Shown here: piece after piece, positions 44,122 through 55,620 of the stretch
How the letters are laid out: each line of letters begins with the position of its first letter
Numbering within the stretch: position 1 is the stretch's first letter
Source of the DNA: Osmia lignaria lignaria
Lineage: Eukaryota > Arthropoda > Insecta > Hymenoptera > Megachilidae
Assembly (NCBI RefSeq): GCF_051020975.1
Contig: NC_135039.1
Coordinates: 9,584,692 to 9,648,691 of the forward strand
Length of the DNA: 64,000 nt
Direction: 5' to 3'
Position numbers and translations under genes: made by a program
The notes under the pieces: model-generated
Told to the model about the DNA's origin: nothing
Database searches by the model: none
The model's input: only the letters and a program-made list of their open reading frames with translations

Positions 44122-47100
44122 CTGTGTACAAAATTATAATCTTAAAATACATTACATTTAAGATAATAGGTAGCCAAATGTTTCTATTTGGTAATATATT
44201 AATTATATTAATTATATTATGATAATTATATTAATTAGTAGATTAGGTTTATAATTATATAGAATTACAATGTATATGATATGTGATATATAATGTAGAT
44301 AATTTATAAGTTCATAATTATATTAATTAGTAGATTGAATATATAATTATATTAATAAGCAGATTAAGTTTACAATTATATATCATTATAATTACATAAT
44401 TATACTTAATTATTTGTATAACTATTTAACGCATACATATAATATGAAATATATAATGTATATAATTCATAATTATACTAATCAGTAATTTAATTACCTG
44501 ATCTCCCTTGAATCGATCTATCAATGTAACACAAACGACAGCAGACTTGATACCCGCATGATGGGTAAGAGCCGCAAAGGAGAGACTTTCCATTTCTATA
44601 TTTACTACTCCAGCTTTATGCAACTTGTTCAAATACTCCATTTTATCGTTTTCTGTGAATTCACAGAACGCGCCATCCATTCGACCCTGTCCTTCATAGA
44701 AGTCATAGGTGCACATAGTTTTACCGATCACGGTGTCATAAGGATCGTCCCGATGTGCTAGAGCCTTCAAATCGTGGGCTAACTGTCGATCTAGCTTCGA
44801 AGGCCTTCTTACTATTTTACCTAGCACAGGCTGCAAGAAAGAACAAAATATAGTAAATACTTTTAGTATTATTCAACTTCTTCAGGGATACAGCGTTACT
44901 GAGTTGGACATTGTTAATAATTTTTTGTTTTCAAATTTCATTGGACGTTGTTAATAATATTTTTTATCAAATTTCGATGGACATTGTTAATAATTGTTTA
45001 AATCAAATTTTATTGGACATTGTTAATAATTATTTTGGATGAAGTTCCGAATACGACAGGTCGCCGATCAAGATGAAATTTTAAGGGGGGGGACCCCAAA
45101 TAGAAAGTGGTATCTCCGGCTTCCTATTAGTTTCCGAGATATTAATTAAAAACTTTCGTACAATACATAGAATTTTTCCTGTATAGACACAACTAACACA
45201 ACCGTCTTCGCTGTAGTAAGTTGACATCGTCAAGTGTCGAACAGCCGTTGACACAGCGGGAATTCCAACCTGACTATCTATAGGGTGTCCTATTCAAAAC
45301 TTTGGAAATACGACGACTGTTGCAAAGTTGCCGGCCGCCAGGAGGCGGCCGGAAATTTATCTGCCCTAACCTAACCTACGTTTAAATCAAATGTGTTTAA
45401 TTCCTTGAGAATTAGTAATAAAATAAGAAACATAACGTAATGTAACTAAAAAAATGGACTTTACATGGTACACCCTATAGAAACGGAAGACGATATTGCT
45501 ATGGTGTGAACGACTGTTCGACACTTGACGATGACGGTTGCTACAGCGAAGACGGTAGTGTTAGTTACGTCTGTATAGGAAAAATCCTATGTATTGTACG
45601 AAAGTTTTTAATTAATATCTCGGAAACTAATAGGAAGCCGAAGATACCACTTTATATTTGGGGTCCCCTCCCCCGTTCCCCAGCCCCTCAAAATTTCATC
45701 TTGATCGGCGACCGGTCGTATTCGGAACTACAGCCATTTTTTTGTTTCAAATTTTATTGGACATTGTTAATAATTTTTTTTTTCAAATTTTAGTGGGCAG
45801 AGTAGGGCCCGGGAGTTCGAACGCCATCTCTTGTACAGAAAGCCTACATGCGTACACTGACGAGAGTTGCATTGAACTTGTGTAGTGAAGTTGGCTACAA
45901 ATTCACTACGCATTCACGCCGTGTCGGTGAGTTCACTGCGACAAGTTCAATGCAACTCATCGTCAGTGTACAAGAGAAAATAAATTTGAATTGGATTGAA
46001 TTTGTTTTTTTTCTTTTTTCAAATCGACTACCATTATTATAAACAAAATATTTATGCTTCACAAGAACATAGATAGATTTTATTGCTAATACATTAATAA
46101 ATAAGTTTGCAGAATATAAAAATGCAAAGGTACCAAAGAAAAAAAATGATGAACTTGTGCAGGTGTTTAGTGCAAGGGGAAGGTGCTAGTTACCCCGGAC
46201 GCCCTTAGTTCGGGTCGGCAACCGAGGTCTATTAAGCTCTCTGAGCCAAATCATCAGAATATAAAAAAACATATATGAAAATTTTTTGCTAATTATTTAG
46301 CTATTTTTTGCCGTAAAAAGTAAGTCTTTTGCTGCAGCCATTAAAAAATTACAAAGGGCTAAATAGCTTAATATTAAGCTATCTAGCCATTGTAGAAAAT
46401 AGCATATAGTAAAATAAAACAAAAAATCAATAACACATACATTTTTTGCTATTTTTTTGCTATATTTTACATTGAAAAGTATTTCTTTTACTCCAACTGT
46501 TATAAAGTTACAAACGGTTAGATAATTTTTTAGACTATTTTTAATTTATTTTGCGAACAAAAAATTTAGAACTCGAATATTTTAATAGCAAATAATTCAG
46601 GGAACATTTTGACATGATAATGTACAAGTAAATAATTTTTTAAAGCACCTTACTCTTATAGTTTGGGTGGTGCTCTTATCCATTTTTAGTCTTTTCGTGA
46701 CATCAAAACGTCTCCTGAATTATTTGCCGTCCTAATATGTAAGCTCTTGAATTTTCTGCTCATAAAACAAGTTTAAAAGACTAAATACCAATCAACACCA
46801 ATTAAACTAAATGAGTAAGATGCTTTAAAAATAATTAATTGCGAGCATAGTTATGACATTAGAATGGTTCGCGAATTATTTGTTCGCAAAATATCTAGAT
46901 TGTGATTTTATTTCTGACGAAATAGGTTTGAAAAAATTTATATTTATTTTTTAATTTATAAAAAAATAAACGATACAAAATCTATTTTATGCAAAAAGGA
47001 TGTATATAAAATTTTACTCGCAATTAATTATTTTTAAAGCATTTTACTCATTTAGTTTAAGTGGTGCTGATCGGTATTTAGTCTTTTAAACTTGTTTTAT

Positions 47101-50100
47101 GAGCAGAAAATTCCAGAGCTTACATATTATGACAGCAAATAATTCAGGAGACGTTTTGATGTTACGAAAAGACTAAAAATGGATAAGAACACCACCCAAA
47201 CTATAAGAGTAAGGTACTTTAAAAAATTATTTACTTGTACATTATCATGTCAAAATGTTCTCTGAATTATTTGTTATTAAAATATTCGAGTTCTAAATTT
47301 TCTGTTTGCAAAATAAATTAAAAATAGTTTAAAAAGTCATCTAACCTTTTGTAACCTTGTAACATTTGGAGCAAAAGAAATACTTTTCAATATAAAATAT
47401 AGTACAAAAATAGCAAAAAATGTATGTATTATTGATTTTTTGTTTTATTTTCCTACATGCTATTTTTTACAATGGCTAGATGGCTTAATATTAAACTATC
47501 TAGCCCTTTGTAACTTTTTAATGGCTGAAGCAAAAAAATTACTTTTTACTGCAAAAAATTGCAAGTAATTAGCAAAAAATTTTCATATATATTTTTTTAT
47601 ATTCTGATGATTTGGCTCAGATAGCTTAATAGATCTCGGCAACCGTCAGGGAGCTGCGAGATCAGCACTGTTCCCGTTGGCGATCGCCTGGATATAATAG
47701 AAATTCCGAAAAGCGGTGTTACAGGGGTCTGGGGTATGGATCGTCTGTCGTCAGCCCTAGTGAAGACTCTGGCAGACGATCCCGAGAGGAAACGCTTTTT
47801 TCTGTTCCTACACTTGTAAAAAAGGCGCTTCCCCTCCGATTTCGATGATTTTTAAATTTGTTGTAAAATTTTCTCCTCTAACAATTTTTAAGTTCACCCG
47901 TTATGTAGAGGTTTGCTAGACCCAGTGCCTTTGTTTACGGAAATAGTAAGCAAAGGACGGTCGCATACATATAAGACAGAATTCACTGCAGTGGCACAAA
48001 TTTCTTTTCGTAATTATTTCAAAAACTAAGCAAGACCGACATATAGATTTGAGGAAAAAAGTTGCTTAAAACGTCGAATTTTACAACACATTAAAAAATC
48101 ATTAAAATCGGAAGGGAAGCGCTTTTGCTACGAGTTCGCGAAAAAAATTCTTACCAAATCCAAGTAAGGCTTCAGCATGCCATCTACTGCTTCTTCAGAA
48201 ATAACGACGGTACCGCCTTCGATGCCGATTCCGCCGCAAGTACCGATTCTAAAGAATATCGGGTCCTTCACTTTGGCATGGTACATCAGCTTGATCACTT
48301 CGTGCAAGAGAATTCCCACCGATGGTATGCCCATTCCATGCTAAATGAAAAGGAATGTAAAATATTGGGAGAACTGTTCGGGGTTTGCTTGGATTCCTAT
48401 GGTTTTTGGCCATTATCGCAATTGTTGAGCGTGTATATAGCAACAAAAATGATTTCGATTACAATCATTGCTGAATATTACTAGGCCACCATCCGCTTCG
48501 TGGCTGACACACTGGAGCGAAGCGATTGATTTGCAGTAAAAGTAACTTTAACAGAGTTGGGACACAATATAGCAATTAAAAGTAGCGTTTACACGAATTC
48601 AAAACTCGCGCGATAGAGTAATTCCGATTTCTCTCTGAGAAACCATTTCTCAAGGACACTACCGATCTCTGATTTTATTCTATATAAACACTCACAGTAA
48701 CCACTGTGATCGGCTTGCAAAGAATGGTCAAAATTGATAATCTAGATTTTGAGTTAAAAAGTCACAAAAATCTTGATCAGGCAATGAAGTTCGCTTGTCG
48801 AATAGTTTAACATGATCTGGGATCAGATATGTCAATGAGGTAATACTAATGCAACGAGCTAACTTTGTTATTTTTCATTTTTTTCTTATAAAACTTTTAC
48901 CAAGATGTTTCTGACATTTTTCTGATTAAAATGATACCAAACACGATATAATTTGGACTATATTTACTGGACTAATAAGTTTCGGACACGGGGAAGGATA
49001 GCGAATGAAAAAGAAAGAGACGCCGCGATCGCGACAATCGGCAAAGATCAAAAGCATGTTATATTGTTCTAAATACCAAGAGGATGCTAAGTTTTTTATT
49101 TTTAGTTTTCCTTTTATACAACTTTTACTGACAAATTTGTGGAACTTTTCTGATTAAAATGATATGAAACATGACCAGTGGCGGCCCGTAGCTAAAATTA
49201 GTGGGTCTGCTGCTCCAGACAATTTTTAGCCTTCGTTTTAAAACACCGGCACTGTGGGAGCGGCAGTGCTCTCTTTCCTGCGCAGCCTCGCGCGCAGCTT
49301 CCTATGTGCGCATGCGCACACAAACACCACGCCGCACAGTGGGACAAGACGGCTTTTGGCGTTCAAAATTCTGTAACTTCGCTTCTATTGGAAATATTTT
49401 AATGAAACTTTGGGAAGTTTTTGCCTGCATTATTGGGTTTAAGTAGTATTAATATAAATCATATTGAACTACAGGGTGTCATAATATTCCCGTATAAAGT
49501 GTAAATAGACATATTTACTGCGTTTCGGTTCAAGTAGCTTTCGCTTACGGCAGGCCTGTCCAAGTAGGGGAATCCACTCCTAGAACACGTTTTGGGTCCC
49601 CTTCCAACGCTGCTCCTTCAAGTAAGATGGAACGGTTCCGACTACCGTCTCTCCGTCTTTTCTAGCAGCGGTACTATCTCCTCAGAGAGATGGAGCTTGA
49701 AGGAGCAGCGTTGGAAGGGGACCCAAAACATGTGTTCCAGGAGTGAATTCCCCTACTTGGACAGGCCTGGCTTACGGGAAATGACGGGAGTGAAGCTCGA
49801 GGATTGGTTCGCGCTGAATTTTTCGAAAGTCGCGGTCGAGTAAGAAGGTCGTTATCGATAATTGAACAAAAATGTCTGGTGGTAAAGAACCCACCTCATA
49901 ATCACTGGTCACCCCCAGGTACCGAGAGTACCCTCAGGAGAGGCATTCCGCGTGCAGGTAAGAACTTTATGAACCCCTTTGTTCTGACTAAAAGGTGGTA
50001 AATATATTGTTTCGTTAATGCAAAGATATAATCCAGAAAAAGGGCAATGGTTTAAATCTACGAAAACGTTTATATAGGGTGATTCTCTCGCTACGCAAGA

Positions 50101-51422
50101 CAAAAGCCGTGCCGCACAATGGAACCCCTGCTGTTCCGTTTCTCGTCTTCGTCTCACAATCAGCCATAAACACACACAGAGCAGTCCTGGGTCCGGCGAT
50201 ATGACCCCTGGGTCTCTTTACCCGCAAAAACAGCAGGGTTCGATCGTGCGGCACGGCTTTTGTCTTGCATAGCGAGAGAATCACACTGTAGAAGGTAATT
50301 GATGGCCGACAGGTCAAAACAATCATTATTGTCGCGGAGCAATTCAGACTTTCTTAGAATATTGAAAGTTTGCTTACAACAATAAAAAAAAGTGGGTTGG
50401 TTTATGATATGGTGATTGTGCACAACTTGAAAAAATGGACTACACTACGTTAAACTACAGTTTATTCTCTATCCATGTACGTAAATAGTTTTTCAATTTT
50501 CGAATTCATGAAAATCGACTTTTAATCACCGAAAGCTGATTTGTCCCACTGTGCGGCAGTGCTCACTTTCCTGCGCAGCCTCGCGCGCAGCTTCCTATGT
50601 GCGTATGCGCACACAAACGCCACGCCGCGGCGGTGCACCGCTGGAACTGTGGAGCGCACAGTTCTATACAAAGATTTTTATATCTTTTTCATAAACTGGG
50701 GGACGGACATTAAGCTTAAGGATTATACTGTACAAGTATAAAGAAAAAATTAAAGAAAAAAGGACTCCTTATATTAAATGTTATCGATAATATCAAGTGG
50801 AAATAGGGGATGCTGCAGTTCCACAGTGCCTATACGCGAGCCGCCACTGAACACGACGTAATTCGGAACATATTTACTTGCAACAACTTATAATGCATCA
50901 TTATCATTCCTATTAAATTAGAAAAAAGTTACACGGTAAATATGGTCCGAATTATATGTATCGTGTTTGGTCTTATTTCAATCAGAAAAATGTCACAAAT
51001 CTGCTAATAAAAGTTTCATAGCAAAAAAATTAGAGATAAAAAGGTTTCATCGTTGCATTAGGGTTGTTTCACCGACATTTCTCCTTGATCGCTCCATCCT
51101 TTTTTTCGCTCGTTGTCCTTTTCTACGTTCGAAGCGATCGGCAAACTTCTAACAATGTAGAAACTGCACGATATGAACGAAAGTTCGGTCCCGAGCGCTT
51201 CGGAATTATCGAATCTTTACTGTACTTAGAATACGATTTCAAAGCTATTGGTGTACTTACGCTAATAGAAAGGACTGGTCCGACTTTGTACATAGAGTAA
51301 CGATACGAATACTGGCTGATATCAAGGAGCGTCGTTCCAGCGGGAAGCTTATGACCTATTTCTTTCATTATGTAATGGGCAAATTGTTCCATACGTTTCG
51401 GTGTTCCTCCCATGCATACGAA
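43939..51422 (-). CDS. Uridine phosphorylase (four 3' coding exons; 5' end missing)
   Basis: Join, minus strand: 51422-51261, 48340-48155, 44830-44498, 44121-43939. All junctions are GT-AG and phase 0, and together they encode 286 residues plus a stop. The enzyme converts uridine and phosphate to uracil and ribose-1-phosphate in pyrimidine salvage, in the cytosol. Seen: FVCMGGTPKRM, RYSMYKVGPVL, HGMGIPS and RIGTCGGIGIEGGTVVIS (phosphate-binding loop), MCTYDFYEGQGRMDG (Gln and Arg that contact uracil), NIEMES (ribose contact) and VVCVTLIDRFKGDQ. Compared with animal family members it lacks roughly the first 50-60 residues, which must lie upstream of 51422. Intron lengths are about 2.9 kb, 3.3 kb and 376 bp; the two long ones are full of mobile elements. 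No inactivating change is seen. Confidence 0.94.
44122..44497 (-). repeat. Intron 3 with AT-rich degenerate repeats
   Basis: 376-bp intron filled with repeated TAATTATATTAATTAGTAGA-like units (for example near 44195, 44225 and 44310). Confidence 0.75.
44498..44830 (-). CDS. Uridine phosphorylase, third exon present
   Basis: 111 codons from PVLGKIVRRPSK to FKGDQ. The acceptor is TTCTTTCTTGCAG and the donor CAG|GTAATT. It contains the uracil- and ribose-contacting motifs. Confidence 0.94.
44895..45036. repeat. About 40-bp minisatellite in intron 2 (left part)
   Basis: The units read TCAAATTTyATTGGACATTG followed by TTAATAAT. They resume at 45738-45800 on the other side of the foldback, which therefore inserted into the array. 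Confidence 0.85.
45037..45735. repeat. Foldback element, family A (copy 3, complete)
   Basis: The ends GAAGTTCCGAATACGAC and GTCGTATTCGGAACTACAG are inverted, with arms of about 270 bp. The loop has CCCTAACCTAACCTA at 45364-45378 and a GC hairpin (GCCGGCCGCC with GGCGGCCGG). It lies in intron 2 of uridine phosphorylase. Confidence 0.92.
45849..45975. repeat. 127-bp hairpin in intron 2
   Basis: GTACACTGACGAGAGTTGC at the left pairs with the complement of GCAACTCATCGTCAGTGTAC at the right, and the pairing continues inward through TTGAACTTGT and ACAAGTTCAA. The loop contains its own TAGTGAA/TTCACTA stem. It has the size and shape of a small MITE or a long pre-miRNA-like hairpin. Confidence 0.7.
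46225..47636. mobile_element. 1.4-kb near-perfect palindrome with 9-bp target duplication
   Basis: The ends AGGTCTATTAAGC and GCTTAATAGATCT are inverted and the arms (about 700 bp each) meet near 46930. It is flanked by CGGCAACCG at 46216-46224 and 47637-47645. A 9-bp duplication points to a Mutator-like mechanism. No ORF. It sits in intron 2 of uridine phosphorylase and would be transcribed as a very long hairpin. Confidence 0.92.
47737..47783. repeat. 10-bp stem hairpin
   Basis: GGATCGTCTG and CAGACGATCC are separated by about 25 bases. They lie in a GC-richer segment (46150-46224 joined to 47646-47790) interrupted by the palindrome. Identity unknown. Confidence 0.6.
47815..48135. repeat. 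MITE next to the splice donor of an exon
   Basis: The ends share AAAGGCGCTTCCCCTCCGAT and its imperfect complement ATCGGAAGGGAAGCGCTTTT-like. The right end is about 20 bp from the donor at 48154. A single end of the family is at 35527. Confidence 0.8.
48155..48340 (-). CDS. Uridine phosphorylase, second exon present
   Basis: 62 codons from HGMGIPSVGILLHEV to KPYLDL. The acceptor is TTTTCATTTAG and the donor TTG|GTAAGAATT. It holds the phosphate-binding loop RIGTCGGIG. Confidence 0.94.
49552..49768. repeat. 217-bp hairpin MITE nested in the hAT element
   Basis: Arms of about 70 bp begin AGGCCTGTCCAAGTAGGGGA, and their complement ends TCCCCTACTTGGACAGGCCT-like at 49768. Pairing continues through GGGTCCCCTTCCAACGCTGC. 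Confidence 0.93.
50075..50288. repeat. 214-bp hairpin MITE with TA flanks
   Basis: AGGGTGATTCTCTCGCTACG and its imperfect complement. The arms continue through AAAAGCCGTGCCGCAC. The terminal 20 bp match the MITE at 53719-53916. Confidence 0.9.
51261..51422 (-). CDS. Uridine phosphorylase, most 5' exon found
   Basis: 54 codons from FVCMGGTPKRM to GPVLSIS. The acceptor is CTTTTTTTGCAG and the donor AGC|GTAAGT. The upstream exon was not located between here and 64000. Confidence 0.93.
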
Positions 51423-51498
51423 CTGCAAAAAAAGATTATAAGATTATTTAATACATTAACACTAAACATACCACACGCGGTCAAATGATCGTTTTTAA

Positions 51499-52085
51499 GG
51501 GGCTATACCAGTGTAACACTTTTGAAAAATTGATTTTTTTTTTCCATTTTTTGAAAGGATATACTCTCTAGAATATCATATTAAAATTTTAAGGTCAAAT
51601 TTCAAATAGTTTAAGAATGGCAACGTTCTAAAAAGTGACTCCTGGCATGTCAGAAACGGTATTTCTCAAAGGGTATAGCCGGATAGATGGTCAAAACTGC
51701 CACCAAACCAAATTCGACTTGCTATGAACCATTCGATAGGTGATAAAAAAAAACCAGTCTGTGCCAAGTTTCAACCCTGTATCTCATCTGGGAGGGTAAT
51801 TAAGGGTAAAAATGTAATTGCAAGGTTTTTGGCCAATTTCTCCTATTTAATGACATTCGTAAATTCTGAAAAAAATCAGAGACATTTCTATTTGTGAGGC
51901 ACATATTACAGAATTTTTTCAGATTTTTAGATTGAAAACTGAAGCCGTGAAAGATCAAAAACGTCAAAAAATGCTGAAAAATAGCGATTTTGTATGGAAG
52001 GAGTCGCGGATCTAGATTCATATTTTTTTTATAAGTGTATATTATCGATACTATTATTCTCAATTTTTTTGAGAATTTTTGGTCA
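51499..52085 (+). repeat. Left part of a TTAA-type element, related to 21242 and 56848
   Basis: It begins after TTAA with GGGGCTATACCAGTGTAACA, like the element at 21242. The section 51685-52080 is a diverged direct repeat of 56848-57245 (shared GTTTCAACCCTGTAyCTCA, TTTTTCAGATTTTT). No right end was found. Confidence 0.6.
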
Positions 52086-52089
52086 GGTC

Positions 52090-52750
52090 AATTTCAACAA
52101 TTAAAATTTAACTTCACAATTTTTCTTGTATTATACGTACAATGTATTTTAAACATAAGAAAATATTTTGTTCACTATCTAATTGTTCATAATCTTCACT
52201 CTATATTAAGAAATACGTCTTTCTTAACCCTTTATTTGCTGAATTTCTTAAAAGTTTTTAAAATTTGTGCTAACTTTTTTAAATACTTAATTTAGGTGCA
52301 ACTAAACACTCTACAGCACAATTTCCATTATAAATCCCAAAATAATTTGGGACTTTGAAGTCCCGACAGGACTTTATGGAAGCGCTAATTTTGTATAATA
52401 TATTATTTGGTAAAATTTGAAATTTTAATGGTAATTTGAAAGATACAAAAAGTTAAACAATAATTTTATCAAATAATTCTGTACATAATATAAAAAAATA
52501 TAAAACAGAGAAAAAAATAGTAAATATTTATTTATATTCAGAAAGCAGATCACTTCTATCACTACTATTTCTTATGGTATTCAAGAAAACAATTTTCTTT
52601 CTCATTTACACACAGGCGTATGTTACATTCTGAACACTGAATGAGGTCTTCACTCAACTTTTCTAGAAGCACACATTTCACATCTTCCTCATGATGTTAC
52701 AAATGTTGGCCAGTGGCGATTTAATACAGTAATACAATTAATACAGTACC
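52090..52750. other. No gene recognised
   Basis: AT-rich; short ORFs are motif-less. The cysteine-bearing frame near 52600-52700 is too short to identify. Confidence 0.5.
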
Positions 52751-52758
52751 ATGAAAAA

Positions 52759-53597
52759 ACTGACGGGACTTATAAGGGTGGGCCTCGAACTGCGCCGATT
52801 ACTTTATGGCGGGAGCTATAACATTTCGGAGACACGAAGGTCGGGTACTGTATACCTGGGTTGGAAAGTAGCGCATGCATGCCGAGAAGCCAGCTAGACT
52901 CGTCCTGCGCGGATTGCTTAATTCAACCTTTAACCCGTTCGATCAGCAGCGGGAGCTATCTTTTAGTTTCGATTAAATAGAAAAAAGTTTGGTCAGGTTA
53001 GGTTAGATTAGCCCCTCTCCCCCATCGCAGATCGGCGACTTCTTGCGGAGTCGCTGGGCCACAGATGGCCGGTGCTGGGCCCCCGGTCACCATTGCACGC
53101 GGCCCGAGGAGTAGCCGGCGTCGGGTGTGGCCCCCGTCGTCGGCGGAGTTGGCACTAAGGGGGAGGGTCAAAGGTTAGACCCTCCCCCGTGATAGGACGC
53201 TTTGCGCCAAGGGTGGTTGGGTCCCGGGGCCCTTCCTTACGCCCAGTGCGGGTCACCGTGGGGGTTTTAGCCGGTAAAAATCCGGCACTACCCTCGGCCC
53301 CTCCCCAGGGGGGCTGGGGGTCTTTAGAAGATTTCCCTCACGAAAAAAAAAGGTTAGGTTAAATTAGTTAATAAAAAAGTACTAATAAAAGAAGGCCTGA
53401 GTGGCTTTAGTCAGTGAAAAAATATTAATAAAAAAAAACCTGAATGGCGTTAGTCAGTGAAAAAATATTAATATTCAATTATTTTTCGGCTCTGCTGAGC
53501 TCTGTCTGACTTCCAGGTATACAGTACCAGTCTTTTATGGCCCCCGCCATAAAGTAATCTGCGCAGTTCATGCACGACCCTTATAAGTCCCGTCAGT
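52759..53597. repeat. Foldback element enclosing TTAGG repeats and a non-LTR fragment
   Basis: The inverted ends ACTGACGGGACTTATAAGGG (52759) and its complement end at 53597. The arms continue through ACTTTATGGCGGG and GTACTGTATACCTGG. The loop carries GGTTAGGTTAG (52995) and GGTTAGGTT (53352). Confidence 0.85.
53011..53351 (+). mobile_element. 3' end of a GC-rich non-LTR-like retroelement with poly(A), in TTAGG repeats
   Basis: An abrupt GC-rich island starting CCCCTCTCCCCC and ending CTCACG plus A9, bounded by GGTTAGGTTAG on the left and GGTTAGGTT on the right. Poly(A)-ended elements in telomeric TTAGG repeats are the hallmark of the TRAS/SART (R1-clade) telomere-specific retrotransposons of insects. 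Only a 3' UTR-like portion is present, without an ORF, so the family is inferred from position and tail. Confidence 0.55.
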
Positions 53598-53718
53598 AAA
53601 TAAAGGGTTAAAGGGGTCATTTGACCGTTTACGGTAGGAATAGGTATACATGAAGTGTCGGTAGGTTTACTGTTAACTACATCTTCATTTTAAAAGAAAT
53701 ATATATAAAAATATTATA

Positions 53719-53916
53719 CAGGGTGATCCTCTTGCTAGGGGACACAAAGGAACACTGGCGACAATGGACCCCTTGACTACACCATAAAGAGGTCCGTATT
53801 GTCGCGTGCCAGCGGGGACCTACCCGGGCCGAGACGACTCTGTGTTTCTTCATGGTGCGGTCAAGGGATTCATTGTCGCCAGTTCCTTTGTGTCCTCTAG
53901 CGAGAGAATCACCCTG
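53719..53916. repeat. 198-bp hairpin MITE with TA flanks
   Basis: CAGGGTGATCCTCTTGCTAG and its imperfect complement; the arms continue through GGACACAAAGGAAC and CTGGCGACAATG. TA lies at 53717-53718 and 53917-53918. Confidence 0.92.
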
Positions 53917-53929
53917 TATATGATTATAT

Positions 53930-55620
53930 GTAGGTACATTCTTGATTTTCGTCTTATTTTGATCCCCAGAATCATCTCGTCAGACACCTTGTATAGGGTG
54001 GACCAATAACTTCGATCACCCTCATCGTCTCATATTTTTGGAACTATGAAAAAAGTTTATTTACAAAAGTGGTATGGCACCCCGAATACCATTACATAAT
54101 AGTAATAATTTTGTTTGCACACAGAGAATTTTTAGAGATTTTAAAGTTAACTCCGTTTTCTTAAATAGAACTGAAATCAAACCAAACCGGTCGAACTCGA
54201 CTACCAGTTGGTATCCTAACATTTCCAGGTCCAACTATGTGATATTGCACATTCCAGACATACGGCAATCTTCGGGAGATCGTAAAATCCCTCGAGTGTA
54301 GAAATATATGAAATCCAGTCTTTCAAACGACATTTTAGAATATTGAAGGAAAAATAAAGTGCCTTTAGGTTCGGACTAATTAAGTAACTTGCAGGGGGAA
54401 ATACAGAGTGTAATAGTAATAATTTTATGTCCTTTAAAAAAATGCTCTGTAATTCGAAGGGTATACGTGAACTACTTTTCGTGTTTCACTGCTACTCCAC
54501 CACAGGTGCTATTGCTACTCTTGTTGACCCTTGTCAAGAAACATAGATCTGCTATCAAGTATGCAATCATCAAATGTTTAAATGTTTTATACTTTTGTTA
54601 AGATGCGAGCTTTTTGTTTTTTAACTGAATCTTTTTATTCTTAAAAAAAATTTTGAAAAGAGTTGATTTTGACCCCTACATACCCATATGAAATTTTATG
54701 CTGTGGACTTTAATAGTTTAAGAATTATGAAGGGTCGAAATTGAATTTTGGACTTAACTCCTGCTCCTATGATTTTTTCAATAGTTGCGTCAATCAGAGC
54801 TAATTATTCATTGCTTAAATTTTAAAACAAATAAAGAAAACTGAAATATTGGGTATACATGGCATTCAACGATCCTTGACTGGGAAATTAGAATTAGAAT
54901 TAAACTCAAAATTCAACCATACCAAAAGTAGGTACTAGTTTTTTGACTAGAGTTGTCATGTGTCTTTACACATTTGAAATGTAAGATGTGACTTGATATT
55001 ATAAGGTAAAGGGGTAATTGAAATGTCAAGAAACCAAACATCAGTTAAAAAAGAAATTTTTGTTTTTGAAACAAAAAACAAATATTTAAAAATATTCACG
55101 AATCATACAAATAAAAATATTTGAACATACGAACGAGTCGAATAAAATGAAGCATTCAATTGCTCGGATTGCTCTTTCCTTAAATAAATGTCACAGTCCA
55201 AAAGCGCATGTACAGTTTCTATGCAACATACAAAATAATGGCTCGAGGTTTTCCAGAGCTGTGTTACCGAGAAACACGCAGGCAACAATCACCCATTGTT
55301 CTATTTAGGTCATGAAATGCCGTGCTTTCTTTTTAACGACAGATCCCTCATTGATACTCTAGCGAATACAACGTAGACGAGGTGGTATCGTTGATAGTAT
55401 TAGCACGTTGAATGCCGTCGGGGTCACCGTTGACCAGCACTGCAAACCAGATACACTCGAATAATTAACACAAAACAATAATAGAAAAATACTAGTTTGC
55501 ATTGCGTTGCTATTATACTAGTAATTTAAGATAGCAAATAGAAGACTTGAAATTTGAACTTTGAAAATTAACTATATTTTTTTATCGTTTACACTGAATT
55601 AAGATTTCTGGAGCCCGGGA
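53930..55620. other. No gene recognised
   Basis: AT-rich, several short ORFs (for example 54074 and 55103, reverse) with no known motif. None matches the expected N-terminus of uridine phosphorylase. Confidence 0.5.

Larger units (their letters stand above)
49176..50849. mobile_element. hAT-like element, 1.67 kb, non-autonomous
   Basis: The ends CAGTGGCGGCCCGTA and its imperfect complement GCGAGCCGCCACTG are flanked by AACATGAC (49168-49175) and AACACGAC (50850-50857), an 8-bp duplication with one difference. GC-rich inverted subterminal blocks (CCTGCGCAGCCTCGCGCGCA) occur at about 49278 and 50572. Two smaller hairpin MITEs are nested in it. No transposase. Confidence 0.85.
48820..51222. repeat. 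Tc1-type MITE split by a hAT element (left limit approximate)
   Basis: The left part has ATACCAAACACGATATAATT (48947). The right part, 50850-51222, has the inverted equivalent and ends GAATCTTTACTG before TA at 51223-51224. Relatives are at 16840-17794, 55855-56135 and 61330-61430. Confidence 0.65.

Noticed and set aside
55103..55288. Candidate upstream exon of uridine phosphorylase
   Set aside because: Its peptide shows none of the residues expected before FVCMGG and no matching phase-0 donor.
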